Virus record (IMG/VR): IMGVR_UViG_3300033149_002277
Location: 1-23,518 of that record
Source of the DNA: a virus
DNA length: 23,518 bases
Strand: one strand, 5' to 3'
Part shown: positions 11,811-19,728 of the stretch, in pieces
How the letters are laid out: each line of letters begins with the position of its first letter
Position numbering within the stretch: position 1 is the stretch's first letter
Program-made: the position numbers and the translations under genes
The notes under the pieces: generated by a model
Told to the model about the DNA's origin: nothing
The model's database searches: none
Seen by the model: only the letters and a program-made list of their open reading frames with translations

Positions 11811-13043
11811 ATGTACAGGCGGGATTTTTTATCGATTGGCGGTATAGGGTTAACATCTTTGTATATGTCAAATCTTGCATTGGCAGAATCTTCCAGTCAG
11901 GATAAGTCTGTTATTTGGGTCTGGTTGGGCGGTGGACCAACACACTTTGAAACTTTTAATGCTAGAACAGACGTTCCAAGTGACCCATATAAACCAGTGC
12001 CAGTTAATGGCGTTTCTTCTATTCATGACTCAAAGTATGGTATAGAACTTGGAGGAGGATTTGTTAATCTGGCAAAACATATGGACAAGCTTAATGTTGT
12101 TGCTAATTTTTCTCATGGAGACTCTAGTCATCGTCAGGCTACACATTGGGTAAACACTGCTCATTATAATCCAGATAGAGCACAAACCGCAAACTCAAAA
12201 TACCCCTCTCATGGGTCAGTTATTTCTGCTGTTTATGGTCCAAATGACAAAAATGGAGTTCCATCTTACGTTACACAGAGTAAAATTGAAGGGGACGGCG
12301 CTGCTTGGCTTGGCGGTGCTTATAAAGGTTTTGACCCAAGGGCAAAAGATAATTTGTTTCCACAGGTTAAAATAGAAAGACTTGATAGTCGAAAGGGTCT
12401 TCTTTCTAGTTTAGATAAAGTTCAAATAGCGGCAGAATCTGGACCTGCGGTAGATTCTTATAAAAATCAAGCATTTAATACTATTGTGGGCAAAGCTAAA
12501 AAAGCCTTTGATGAAACCGAATGGGAAAATAAAAAAGAAAAGTATGGAAATTCTTCAATAGGCAAACAATTATGGCTTGCTAACAACTTGACTAAGTATG
12601 GAACAAAATTTGTTACAATTCATTATGGCGGTTGGGATATGCATTCCAATATTCAAAAAGCATTAGAATCCAGAGTTCCTCCCTTGGATTTGGGTTTACA
12701 TGGTTTAATTTCTCAACTTGAAGAAGAAAGTAGATCAAAAGATGTTTTGATTATAGTGACTGGTGAATTTGGTCGAACTAGATTAAATGCAAATCAAGGT
12801 CGTGATCATTGGCCTGCTATAACTCCTATGCTATTGGTTGGTGGAGATTATGATTCTGGAAGAGTTATTGGCACTTCTGATCGTCAAAATTACTCTCCAG
12901 ACAGTTCTCCTTATGGTCCTATTGATCTACAGTCTCAAATTTTTGATCATATGAACATGAACAAATTACAACAAAAAATTGATAATTCGGGGAGACCTAG
13001 ATACCTTTTAGAAGGTCAGGCAAGAAGCATTTTAAACAGTTAA
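11811..13043 (+). CDS. DUF1501 family protein with Tat signal
   Basis: The complete 410-residue protein opens MYRRDFLSIGGIGLTSLYMS, a twin-arginine signal, with an ALA cleavage site at residues 23-25. The mature part shows DUF1501 (PF07394, alkaline-phosphatase-like superfamily) landmarks: WLGGGPTHFETFNAR, GDSSHRQATHW, HYGGWDMHSN, VTGEFGRTRLNANQGRDHWP and VGGDYDSGRVIGTSD. The family is abundant and exported in Planctomycetota; its reaction is unknown, though the His/Asp motifs suggest metal binding. In bacteria it often pairs with a DUF1549/1553 cytochrome-like gene, absent here. CGGAGAA gives the ribosome site. A phage copy is unexpected. Confidence 0.88.
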   Translation: MYRRDFLSIGGIGLTSLYMSNLALAESSSQDKSVIWVWLGGGPTHFETFNARTDVPSDPYKPVPVNGVSSIHDSKYGIELGGGFVNLAKHMDKLNVVANFSHGDSSHRQATHWVNTAHYNPDRAQTANSKYPSHGSVISAVYGPNDKNGVPSYVTQSKIEGDGAAWLGGAYKGFDPRAKDNLFPQVKIERLDSRKGLLSSLDKVQIAAESGPAVDSYKNQAFNTIVGKAKKAFDETEWENKKEKYGNSSIGKQLWLANNLTKYGTKFVTIHYGGWDMHSNIQKALESRVPPLDLGLHGLISQLEEESRSKDVLIIVTGEFGRTRLNANQGRDHWPAITPMLLVGGDYDSGRVIGTSDRQNYSPDSSPYGPIDLQSQIFDHMNMNKLQQKIDNSGRPRYLLEGQARSILNS

Positions 13044-13059
13044 TTTTATGGAGGGATAT

Positions 13060-13812
13060 ATGCCAATTCCACAAAGAAAAAACGATGAATCTAAAGAGAA
13101 TTTTTTGTCACGATGCATGTCTGACGAAGTTATGAAAAAAGAATATCCAGACAATAAACAGAGAGTTGCTGTTTGTATGTCAAAGGCTTCGGCGGGACTT
13201 TCTGCCGTGGAGTCTGCCGACTTTCAATACAATGTAGAAAATTACGGATTTGTAGAAGAGGTTACTGAAGATAATTTTTATATTCCCTCGGAAGCAGAAT
13301 ATGTAGATTTTAACGAGGTTGAGGAGGACTGGGATATTGCAATCGCAAAACCTGGACTCTGGGAAAACATTCGTAAAAAGAAGGAAAGAGAGGGCAAAAA
13401 ATATAAACCAGCAAAACCTGGAGATCCTGATCGTCCAGATCCTGATGCCTGGAAAAAGGCTCAGTCAAAATATAAATATGAGAATCCTAAAACTGGAGAA
13501 GTGTTTATATACACAAGACAGGGTAATTATAAAAAGGATGGTGTTAACTTAGTATACAAAGGCAAGGCTGCAAAATACAAAGGGAGAACAGTTAAACTGA
13601 ATAAACCCTTTAGAACTCCAGGCGGTCCTAAAAAGTTCGCAGTTTATGTAAAAAACAAAAGCGGAAAAGTTATCATTGTTAGGTTTGGTGATCCAAACAT
13701 GGAAATCAAAAAAGATAATCCAGACAGAAGAAGATCTTTTAGAGCTAGACATAAGTGCGATACAGCAAAAGATAAAACAACGCCAAGATATTGGAGTTGT
13801 AAGATGTGGTAA
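13060..13812 (+). CDS. Conserved phage head-type protein
   Basis: ATG 13060 is chosen because GGAGG lies five bases before it; ATG 13048 upstream lacks a site. The 250-residue protein starts MPIPQRKNDESKENFLSRCM...YPDNKQRVAVC, a short motif common at the N-terminus of phage head or prohead-protease-associated proteins. The middle (GLWENIRKKKEREGKKYKPAKPGDPDRPDPDAWKKAQ) and the C-terminal block (FGDPNMEIKKDNPDRRRSFRARHKCD...RYWSCKMW) are also familiar from tailed-phage virion genes. Function is not defined; a capsid-associated or scaffold role is the best guess. It follows DUF1501 by 16 bases. Confidence 0.75.
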   Translation: MPIPQRKNDESKENFLSRCMSDEVMKKEYPDNKQRVAVCMSKASAGLSAVESADFQYNVENYGFVEEVTEDNFYIPSEAEYVDFNEVEEDWDIAIAKPGLWENIRKKKEREGKKYKPAKPGDPDRPDPDAWKKAQSKYKYENPKTGEVFIYTRQGNYKKDGVNLVYKGKAAKYKGRTVKLNKPFRTPGGPKKFAVYVKNKSGKVIIVRFGDPNMEIKKDNPDRRRSFRARHKCDTAKDKTTPRYWSCKMW

Positions 13813-13828
13813 ATTTTCAATTTTAAAC

Positions 13829-13857
13829 TTGTAATTCTATATGTTAGAACCTATAAT
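13829..13857 (+). promoter_or_regulatory. Sigma70-type promoter for the glycosyltransferase operon
   Basis: TTGTAA (13829-13834), a 17-bp spacer and TATAAT (13852-13857). A 6-bp inverted repeat, GAACCT (13847-13852) and AGGTTC (13864-13869), brackets the -10 box. Confidence 0.72.
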
Positions 13858-13891
13858 GATATAAGGTTCAAGTTTGTTAATGGGATTACAT

Positions 13892-14977
13892 ATGTCAGAA
13901 TTGAAAATAAATGCACCAATAAATAACTTAGGATATGGGGTCGCTGGATACAATATTTTTAAAGAGTTATATCAACTTCATCCATCCACGGCCCTTTATC
14001 CTATTTCTAAACCAGAATTTGTAGATAAAATTGTTGAGGCGGGTTTAAACAATAGAGAGAAGTCTTCTGTACATGATCCATGTGTAAAGATTTGGCATCA
14101 AAATGATATACATTCCCATATCGGAAAGGGTTTGCATATAGGATTTCCAATCTTTGAATTAACAGAATTCTCTTCAGAAGAGAAGTTGAGCATGAATCAT
14201 TGCGACAAGCTTTTTGTTTGTTCAAAATGGGCAAAAGAAATCGTAGGTCGAGTATTCAATAAATTGAGAGATATCCACGTTGTTCCGCTTGGTGTTGACA
14301 CTAAAATCTTTAAACCTTTTAATTCCACAAGAGATCAGACTATTTTCTTTAATTGTGGCAAATGGGAAAAGAGAAAGGGTCATGATGTTTTGTTAGAGTG
14401 TTTCAATAAAGCATTTAACTCTGGGGACAATGTAGAACTTTGGATGATGTGCGACAATCCATTTATTGGGCAGGACAATCAAAGATGGATAAATCTCTAT
14501 AAAGGTTCGCCTCTTGGCGACAAAATAAGGATAATTCCAAGACAGAAAACTCAAAAAGATGTGTATAATATAATGAAACAGACCGATTGTGGAGTGTTTC
14601 CGGCAAGAGCAGAAGGGTGGAATTTAGAACTACTGGAAATGATGGCTTGTGGAAAAGATGTTATTACTACTAATTATTCAGCCCACACCGAATTCTGCAA
14701 CAAAGAAAATTCTTTTTTAGTAGAAATTGACAATCTTGAACGAGCTTTTGATGGAGTTTTCTTTTCTGGTTCTCATGGAGAATGGGCAAAAATAGACAAT
14801 TCTGCAAAAGATCAGCTCATAGAACATATGAGAAATGTTCATGGTGTTAAACAACAATACACAAATGGCTGGAAAAAAGATATGCGTAATAAGTGTTTAA
14901 ATCATGGCGGTATAGAAACGGCCAATAAGTTCACATGGAAAAACTCAGCAAAGGAGTTGTTAAATGGAATCGTTTAA
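13892..14977 (+). CDS. GT-B family glycosyltransferase
   Basis: The protein of about 361 residues is a family GT4/GT1-type glycosyltransferase. IHVVPLGVDTKIFKP, FFNCGKWEKRKGHDVLLECF and the donor-site ExxxxxxxE motif E241-GWNLELL-E249 before MACGKDVITTNYSAHTEFC are clear. It would move a sugar from a nucleotide sugar to an unknown acceptor in the cytoplasm. The first residues INAPINNLGYGVAGYN fit the usual N-terminal Rossmann start, so I favour ATG 13892; ATG 13880 is possible, and neither has a strong ribosome site. It overlaps the peptidase gene by 14 bases, hinting at a joint role, such as virion or envelope modification. Confidence 0.85.
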   Translation: MSELKINAPINNLGYGVAGYNIFKELYQLHPSTALYPISKPEFVDKIVEAGLNNREKSSVHDPCVKIWHQNDIHSHIGKGLHIGFPIFELTEFSSEEKLSMNHCDKLFVCSKWAKEIVGRVFNKLRDIHVVPLGVDTKIFKPFNSTRDQTIFFNCGKWEKRKGHDVLLECFNKAFNSGDNVELWMMCDNPFIGQDNQRWINLYKGSPLGDKIRIIPRQKTQKDVYNIMKQTDCGVFPARAEGWNLELLEMMACGKDVITTNYSAHTEFCNKENSFLVEIDNLERAFDGVFFSGSHGEWAKIDNSAKDQLIEHMRNVHGVKQQYTNGWKKDMRNKCLNHGGIETANKFTWKNSAKELLNGIV

Positions 14978-15884
14978 ATCTCCAGAAGATATAGTGGAAT
15001 CATATAACAGTGGTTTTGTAGGCGCATTTTGCGACGAAGAAGATTTAAAAAAGTTACTTGGCGAGCTTCCTATGCCCGTCTTTGGTGCTGCTGCATATGA
15101 CCTTTATGAGTCTGGAAAGGGTAAATTGAGTTTACCTTTTAAGATTCTCTTAGAGTTTGACCCAGGTCATGGACCTGCGGAGCGTCAAACAACGGGAGAC
15201 TGCGTAAGTCACGCCACAAGAAACGCTGTAGATATTACAAGAGCAGTTGAGATTAAAAATGGAGATAGAGAAGAGTTTATGGCTCGTGGTGCGACAGAAG
15301 CAATTTACCAAAGTCGCGGTCACAGGGGGCAAGGAATGTCGTGTTCAGGAGCCGCTAGATATGTTCATCAAAAGGGTGGACTTCTGATACGAAAAGATTA
15401 TGGAGATATTGATCTTTCTACTTACAATTCTAGAATTGGATCTTCTCATCAAATCCCAGATAGCATCTACACAACTGAAGCTCAAAAACATCAAGTAAAA
15501 ACCATTTCCAATGTTAGAAGTGTCGAAGAGGCTCGCGATGCATTGGCAAATGGATATGCCCTTTCTGTTTGTTCTGGTTACGGATTTTCCAGTAAAAGAG
15601 ATGAAAAGGGTATAGCAAGCAGAAGAGGTGGATGGAGTCATGCTATGGCATGGACTGCCTGTGACGACACTAGAGAAAGGTATGATGAAACTCTTTTCCT
15701 AGTCCAAAACAGTTGGGGGAAGTGGAATGGTGGTCCCAAAGTCCACGACCAACCAGATGGAAGCTTCTGGATTAGAGAAAAGGATGCCGCCGGTATGCTT
15801 AGAGGCGGTGGAGCATTTGTGTTCAGTGATGTAGATGGTTTTCCTGCCAGAAAAGTAGACTTTACAATAGACGAGGTTTTTTAA
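14964..15884 (+). CDS. Papain-like (C1 family) cysteine peptidase
   Basis: The 306-residue protein carries all four papain landmarks: Q75 (oxyanion hole) and C80 in RQTTGDCVSHA, H226 in GGWSHAMAW and N249 in VQNSWGKWNGGP. No signal peptide or long propeptide is visible; about 70 residues precede the active site. By family it would cleave peptide bonds; other clan members form transglutaminase- or amidase-like activities. Its 14-base overlap with the glycosyltransferase and one-base coupling (TAATG) to the exported Cys-rich protein suggest a structural-maturation or envelope role. Intact catalytic residues imply activity. Confidence 0.85.
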   Translation: MESFKSPEDIVESYNSGFVGAFCDEEDLKKLLGELPMPVFGAAAYDLYESGKGKLSLPFKILLEFDPGHGPAERQTTGDCVSHATRNAVDITRAVEIKNGDREEFMARGATEAIYQSRGHRGQGMSCSGAARYVHQKGGLLIRKDYGDIDLSTYNSRIGSSHQIPDSIYTTEAQKHQVKTISNVRSVEEARDALANGYALSVCSGYGFSSKRDEKGIASRRGGWSHAMAWTACDDTRERYDETLFLVQNSWGKWNGGPKVHDQPDGSFWIREKDAAGMLRGGGAFVFSDVDGFPARKVDFTIDEVF

Positions 15885-16390
15885 TGAATAATTCAACAAG
15901 AATTTTAGCTGGTGGAATGGTGTTGACTATTGGATTACTGTTCGGAATTGGAAGCAGTTTCTCGCATTCTGTATCTAATGAAGAGGCTAATAAGATCCTT
16001 AGTGACACAATAAAAGCTTTTCAGGGTGCAGAGAGTGACGTGTTTAAAAAGCCTATAGTTCCTGAACCTGATGGTCCACATCCAGATGTTGAAAAATGTG
16101 TATGCAAAGGAACTGGTAAAATAACTCACGGGGATGGTCACACATCTCCATGTCCTTATCATGGAAGTAAGCAAAGTTCGTCAACGGAGAGAAAGTTAGA
16201 CTGTATTTGTAAATGTGTAGTTAGAGATGAAAACGGAAAATTAGTGACTGTTTGCGGTTGTATAAAAAAGTATGGAAAGTGTAGTTGCAATAAGCCAAAA
16301 ACTACCACCACTACCACTTCTACAACCACAAGAAAAACAATGTCAACTACAATTCCAAGAACATATTCTACAAGTAGAAGGTCTAGATGA
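15884..16390 (+). CDS. Anchored Cys/Thr-rich protein with DnaJ-like Cys motif
   Basis: The 168-residue protein begins with a signal anchor (about residues 5-28) and then a Ser/Glu-rich linker. The motif CVCKGTGKITHGDGHTSPCPYH follows at about 72-93; it resembles the CxxCxGxG zinc-binding repeat of DnaJ and, from memory, a motif frequent in planctomycete membrane proteins. A second cluster, CICKCVV...CGCIKKYGKCSC, is also Cys-dense. The end is a Thr/Ser/Arg tail with six consecutive Thr. It is probably periplasmic or surface-exposed with disulfides or zinc. Coupled to the peptidase by TAATG. Confidence 0.7.
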   Translation: MNNSTRILAGGMVLTIGLLFGIGSSFSHSVSNEEANKILSDTIKAFQGAESDVFKKPIVPEPDGPHPDVEKCVCKGTGKITHGDGHTSPCPYHGSKQSSSTERKLDCICKCVVRDENGKLVTVCGCIKKYGKCSCNKPKTTTTTTSTTTRKTMSTTIPRTYSTSRRSR

Positions 16391-16403
16391 TAACTATCAT
16401 TTT

Positions 16404-16420
16404 ATGGTCAGTTTGACCAT
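16404..16420. promoter_or_regulatory. Perfect 7-bp inverted repeat, possible operator
   Basis: ATGGTCA-GTT-TGACCAT lies between the Cys/Thr-rich gene and the holin-like gene. The right arm contains a TTGACC (-35-like) with only a poor -10 downstream. No T run follows, so an operator is more likely than a terminator. Confidence 0.4.
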
Positions 16421-16467
16421 TACGACAGTTTATTACTAAATTTAAATCCATTCTAAGGAGATTTACT

Positions 16468-16704
16468 ATGTTAGATAAATTTAAAGCACTTTTGGTTTCT
16501 AGAAGATTTTGGGCCGCCTCGATTGGTTTGATCGCGGTTGTCGCCGCAGACATTTTCGGAACAGAGCTTAATCAAGAACAGTTATTGGGAATTATCACTA
16601 TTGTCGTAGCATGGATTGTTGGCGACACTGTTAGAGAAACAAAACCCTTGGTTAAAAGTGAAAACTGCTCTAAAGAGTGCTCGGTTCATTGTGAAAAGGA
16701 TTAA
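16468..16704 (+). CDS. Holin-like small membrane protein
   Basis: The 78-residue protein has a short basic start (MLDKFKALLVSRRFW), two hydrophobic helices (about residues 14-28 and 38-52, the second WIVGD), and a charged tail with a CSKECSVHC cluster. The SRRFWAA...AWIVGDT arrangement resembles small two-helix phage holin families. Holins open the inner membrane for lysis. No endolysin is adjacent unless the papain-like enzyme serves, so the call is tentative. A strong AAGGAG ribosome site precedes the ATG. Confidence 0.6.
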   Translation: MLDKFKALLVSRRFWAASIGLIAVVAADIFGTELNQEQLLGIITIVVAWIVGDTVRETKPLVKSENCSKECSVHCEKD

Positions 16705-16732
16705 ATAAATTTAAAAATAAAAGGGGAAAATA

Positions 16733-17071
16733 ATGGAAATAATTTCATCCATAAGTCCTGTTCAATGGGTTTTTATTGGAGTTGGCATATTGCTTTTAGC
16801 TCCTGGCTTGTGGCCAATTATAAAAAAGATGCTTTCTGGTTTAGATGTTCCAAATATCATTCCAGACAATCCTCATGGACCGCATGACGGACACGAAGAT
16901 TGCTTGAGGGATTTGGTAGATAAATGGGAAGATCTTTCTGATTGCTGTCACAATTGTGGCCTGCATGATGCTTGTGAAAAGTTGGAAGAAGTCTTTCCTA
17001 TGTTAATCAAAGTAAAAGAGGATGATCACAATGATAGCTATGGTGAACTTAGAACCAGACGAAGGAAGTAA
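16733..17071 (+). CDS. Single-pass membrane protein with Cys/His cluster
   Basis: The 112-residue protein has one transmembrane helix (about residues 10-28), then an Asp/His/Pro-rich linker (DNPHGPHDGHEDC). The soluble helical part carries DCCHNCGLHDAC, a Cys/His cluster that could bind metal. AGGGG lies upstream. Its last 41 bases overlap the next gene in another frame. Function unknown. Confidence 0.65.
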   Translation: MEIISSISPVQWVFIGVGILLLAPGLWPIIKKMLSGLDVPNIIPDNPHGPHDGHEDCLRDLVDKWEDLSDCCHNCGLHDACEKLEEVFPMLIKVKEDDHNDSYGELRTRRRK

Positions 17072-17522
17072 TTTGAATATCAGAACTATAGTTGGTATTC
17101 TTGTTTTATTGACTGGTTTATTTTGGCCACAAATAGAAAAATCGCTTATCAAGTTAGTGGTGTCAAAACCAGATATAATAAAAGTAGATAAACCATCTGA
17201 AGAAGTTGTAAACAAAATCTCAAGTACTGCTGATGTTGTAACCGATAGTAAGGATAGAATGTATCTTGCAGTATTTAATTATGTCTTTTCTGACAGAGTT
17301 TTGAGATATGAGGCAAATTCTCAGCAGATAAATGATGTATATGTGAAAGCTGCTAAAAACCGTTTTGGAGCATCTATGAAAGGAAAGTATTCTGGATTAT
17401 CAGATGGAATAGAAGGAGTGTTTAAAAGTATTTTAGGTGATGAAAATCACTCCGTTTCAAAAGAGGAGAAAGAGGCTTTGAAGACTCATTTTTCGGCTCT
17501 TGCATGGAAATTAAATAACTAA
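17031..17522 (+). CDS. Anchored hypothetical protein
   Basis: Of three nearby in-frame ATGs (17022, 17031, 17040), 17031 has AAAGAGG nine bases upstream and is preferred. The 163-residue protein has an N-terminal helix (RTIVGILVLLTGLFWPQI) and then a soluble domain (DRMYLAVFNYVFSDRVLRYEANSQQINDVYVKAAKNRFGASMKGKYSGLSDGI). This looks well conserved in style, but I cannot name the family. It ends just before a strong terminator, closing the operon. Confidence 0.65.
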   Translation: MIAMVNLEPDEGSNLNIRTIVGILVLLTGLFWPQIEKSLIKLVVSKPDIIKVDKPSEEVVNKISSTADVVTDSKDRMYLAVFNYVFSDRVLRYEANSQQINDVYVKAAKNRFGASMKGKYSGLSDGIEGVFKSILGDENHSVSKEEKEALKTHFSALAWKLNN

Positions 17523-17529
17523 TTAGAAA

Positions 17530-17566
17530 AAGGGGGTTTATACCAAACCCCTTATTTTCTTTTTAT
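17530..17566 (+). terminator. Intrinsic terminator
   Basis: GGGGTTT and AAACCCC (within 17532-17551) form a GC-rich stem with a 5-nt loop, followed by TTATTTTCTTTTT. Confidence 0.85.
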
Positions 17567-17578
17567 AGGAAGGAAGTT

Positions 17579-17794
17579 ATGCAGATTGTAAGAATTTTGC
17601 AGCAGTCTATAAAGGCAAATATGGATGAGCGTGGATTTGAAATAAGTTCAATTATAGACAATCCAACCCAAGAAGGATCTTTAGAGAAGTTATCAGAACA
17701 TGTAAAACAATATGCTCTTTTAAGGTCTCAATTAGAAATATTGAACAGTTTGTCTAGTCAACTTGACGAAAAATCAGATGAAAACAAAAATTAG
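17579..17794 (+). CDS. Hypothetical helical protein
   Basis: A 71-residue protein, soluble and predicted helical (LEKLSEHVKQYALLRSQLEILNSL), with AGGAAGG upstream. It overlaps the next gene by 17 bases. No family recognised. Confidence 0.6.
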   Translation: MQIVRILQQSIKANMDERGFEISSIIDNPTQEGSLEKLSEHVKQYALLRSQLEILNSLSSQLDEKSDENKN

Positions 17795-18146
17795 TTTAAT
17801 AATAATTGAAATAAGTGGAGAGTTTGATCCATTCGGACTGTCTAATACCAGGGTAGTTGTAGATGAAAATGGAGATGTTCCTTCAAAATATATCTCTACA
17901 AAAAATGTTGAAGATACAATACAAGACTTGCTTTATGAGTATTGTAATATAGATACAAGGTACACAAAACCGGAACTTTCAGATTTTATTCATCCAGAGG
18001 GTGTTGCCGATTGCGAGGCTATTTATACAATAACCATACCCTCTGGATACATATCTTTAAAACGTGGATTATTGTCTTACATTGAAAATCTAGATTTAGA
18101 GGATTGCTATGAACGATTACTCAGAAGGATACCAAGAAACATCTGA
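17778..18146 (+). CDS. Hypothetical protein, fold unclear
   Basis: ATG 17778 is preferred to an in-frame TTG at 17763. The 122-residue product MKTKISLIIIEISGEFDPFGLSN... alternates strand and helix, with VDENGDVPSKYIS, VEDTIQDLLYEYC and CEAIYTITIPSGY. This is loosely like a Nudix core in strand order, but the Nudix box (Gx5Ex7REUxEExGU) is missing, so I do not assign that activity. It overlaps both neighbours (17 and 38 bases). Confidence 0.6.
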   Translation: MKTKISLIIIEISGEFDPFGLSNTRVVVDENGDVPSKYISTKNVEDTIQDLLYEYCNIDTRYTKPELSDFIHPEGVADCEAIYTITIPSGYISLKRGLLSYIENLDLEDCYERLLRRIPRNI

Positions 18147-18459
18147 CGAAAATGAATTTCCATCAAAGTTGCAAATTACAGTTGACAAAGATGGATCGAT
18201 TGAGTATAATTGTGATTGGGACTCTCAAGATGGTGCGATTTATTTAGGTTCAATATTTTATAAAATTATATATGATGATTTGATAACTTCAATATTAGAG
18301 GATATACACTCTAGATGTAAAGAAAATGATGTAGAAGAAGATTATTATTTAATGATAGACGTAATAAACAAGATGGCAGAAATTCAATTAGAAGAAGATG
18401 AAGGAGAAGATCAAGACCCTATAGTGATTCCGGCTGACAAAATATCCAACATACTATAA
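18109..18459 (+). CDS. Acidic hypothetical phage protein
   Basis: The 116-residue, strongly acidic protein overlaps the previous gene by 38 bases; TAGAGG lies just before its ATG. The sequence LQITVDKDGSIEYNCDWDS...IFYKIIYDDLITSILEDI reads like small conserved proteins of T4-related marine phages, of unknown role. An acidic C-terminus (EEDEGEDQDP) could be DNA-mimicking or a binding tail; neither is shown. Confidence 0.65.
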   Translation: MNDYSEGYQETSDENEFPSKLQITVDKDGSIEYNCDWDSQDGAIYLGSIFYKIIYDDLITSILEDIHSRCKENDVEEDYYLMIDVINKMAEIQLEEDEGEDQDPIVIPADKISNIL

Positions 18460-18470
18460 TGGAGAATAAT

Positions 18471-19109
18471 ATGACTCACAAACAAATAACTTGGACAAGT
18501 TGGAATGCAATAGCCGATGACTATATAGAGTCGATAATATTAGAATCAGAAGAGATGCAAAGAGATCTAGAAGAAAGTGCGAAAGAGTCTTCAAATGAAG
18601 GTATGATTTTTGCACCAATGTTTGATCAAATAAAACCCATAACGATACACACTCCTATGGGCATATTTCCACTAGACTCTTTGTGGAAACCTTCAGACAG
18701 ATGGGACTGTTGGATTGGCACAACTAATTTTAGTATTAGAAAGTCTACAGGCAAAATATTAAAAAACGATGTAGAAGGAATTGAAGCTTTAAAAATTATG
18801 GGGCGATACACATTTTTTATTGGTGTGCCTTTTATTTTTGACTTTACTTCGGTAAGAAAAGATATTGAAACTAAATTATGTTCTTATACAGAAAAGGAGA
18901 TTTTGACTGAAGAAACGAAAGCTACGGTAGATTTGGTTAAGGAGCAACTGCAAAATAAAAAGCATTGGTCTATTTTGGTTGCCTCAACTGGAAAAGTTGA
19001 TTATGTTTTTTCTGATAAGTTTGACCAAACTTATTTAGAAGGTTTACACAGACTGCTAGAAATGAAGCAGTCTTTAGGTGGTATTATTTTAAGAGGAAAT
19101 CATGGATAA
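18471..19109 (+). CDS. Hypothetical phage protein
   Basis: ATG 18471 is chosen because GGAG ends six bases before it; an in-frame ATG at 18459 has no site. The 212-residue protein is soluble, Trp-rich at the start (ITWTSWNAIADDY) and has a central segment (IHTPMGIFPLDSLWKPSDRWDCWIGTTNF) suggestive of a conserved surface. It overlaps the sigma factor gene by eight bases and may share its regulation. I do not recognise the family. Confidence 0.65.
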   Translation: MTHKQITWTSWNAIADDYIESIILESEEMQRDLEESAKESSNEGMIFAPMFDQIKPITIHTPMGIFPLDSLWKPSDRWDCWIGTTNFSIRKSTGKILKNDVEGIEALKIMGRYTFFIGVPFIFDFTSVRKDIETKLCSYTEKEILTEETKATVDLVKEQLQNKKHWSILVASTGKVDYVFSDKFDQTYLEGLHRLLEMKQSLGGIILRGNHG

Positions 19110-19626
19110 AGTTAATATTGAAGAGTTGGTTAAGGTGGGTGGTTCTAACAAGTTTAAACAATTGTGGGAAAACTCAGATGTTAGAAATATCATGAATAAA
19201 GTTTCAAATTTATACAAGAAGAATATAGATCTTGATGAAATTGAATCCATAAAAATGGATACACTTTGGAACTGTATTGAACAGTACGATGAAGGAAGGG
19301 GAACTAAATTTACCTCTTTTGTGTATCAAAGACTGTCTTATGCATATAAATCCTTTTTAAAAACTAAAAGCAATAATGCTAACGATGTAAAGACTTTATC
19401 TTCTGAAACTTTTTATTCAGAACCAGTTGACAAACAGCAGCTTGATAGAATGGAAGTTCTTGACATTATTACTGGTCTGGACGACGAAACCAAGAATATT
19501 TTGAGTCAAAAATTTTATGAAAATTTAACCATGTCCGAGATAGGAAGTAGAAACGGGTATAGCAGAGAAACTGCAAGAAGGAAGTTAGAAAACGCAATTA
19601 AAAAATGTAAGGTATTATCTTGTTAA
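19102..19626 (+). CDS. Sigma-70 family RNA polymerase sigma factor (phage type)
   Basis: The 174-residue protein has a region-2-like segment (LDEIESIKMDTLWNCIEQYDEGRGTKFTSFVYQRL, about residues 46-80) for -10 recognition and core binding. A region-4 helix-turn-helix (LDDETKNILSQKFYENLTMSEIGSRNGYSRETARRKLENAIKK) lies at about 124-170. Regions 1 and 3 are absent. Size and layout fit small phage or ECF-like sigmas; T4 gp55, the late-promoter sigma, is of similar length, but homology to it is only a suggestion. It would redirect host RNA polymerase. It directly precedes a gene with signs of high expression. Confidence 0.8.
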   Translation: MDKVNIEELVKVGGSNKFKQLWENSDVRNIMNKVSNLYKKNIDLDEIESIKMDTLWNCIEQYDEGRGTKFTSFVYQRLSYAYKSFLKTKSNNANDVKTLSSETFYSEPVDKQQLDRMEVLDIITGLDDETKNILSQKFYENLTMSEIGSRNGYSRETARRKLENAIKKCKVLSC

Positions 19627-19648
19627 TTTGATTTATTTTGTGTATAAA
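19620..19648 (+). promoter_or_regulatory. Probable promoter for the 19729 gene
   Basis: TTGTTA (19620-19625), 17 bp, TATAAA (19643-19648). A second TATAAT at 19687-19692 lies nearer the gene but lacks a good -35, so transcription may start at either. Confidence 0.5.
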
Positions 19649-19728
19649 GTATTGGAACTTGGATCTTCTATCGGAAATTAGGAAATTATAATCGTTTTAT
19701 TTACTAATTTTTGGTAGGAGATTTTATT

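Noticed and set aside
16404-16420. Terminator
   Set aside because: The inverted repeat is perfect but is not followed by a T run, so I list it as a possible operator only.
17778-18146. Nudix hydrolase
   Set aside because: The strand-helix order is vaguely similar but the catalytic Nudix box residues are missing.
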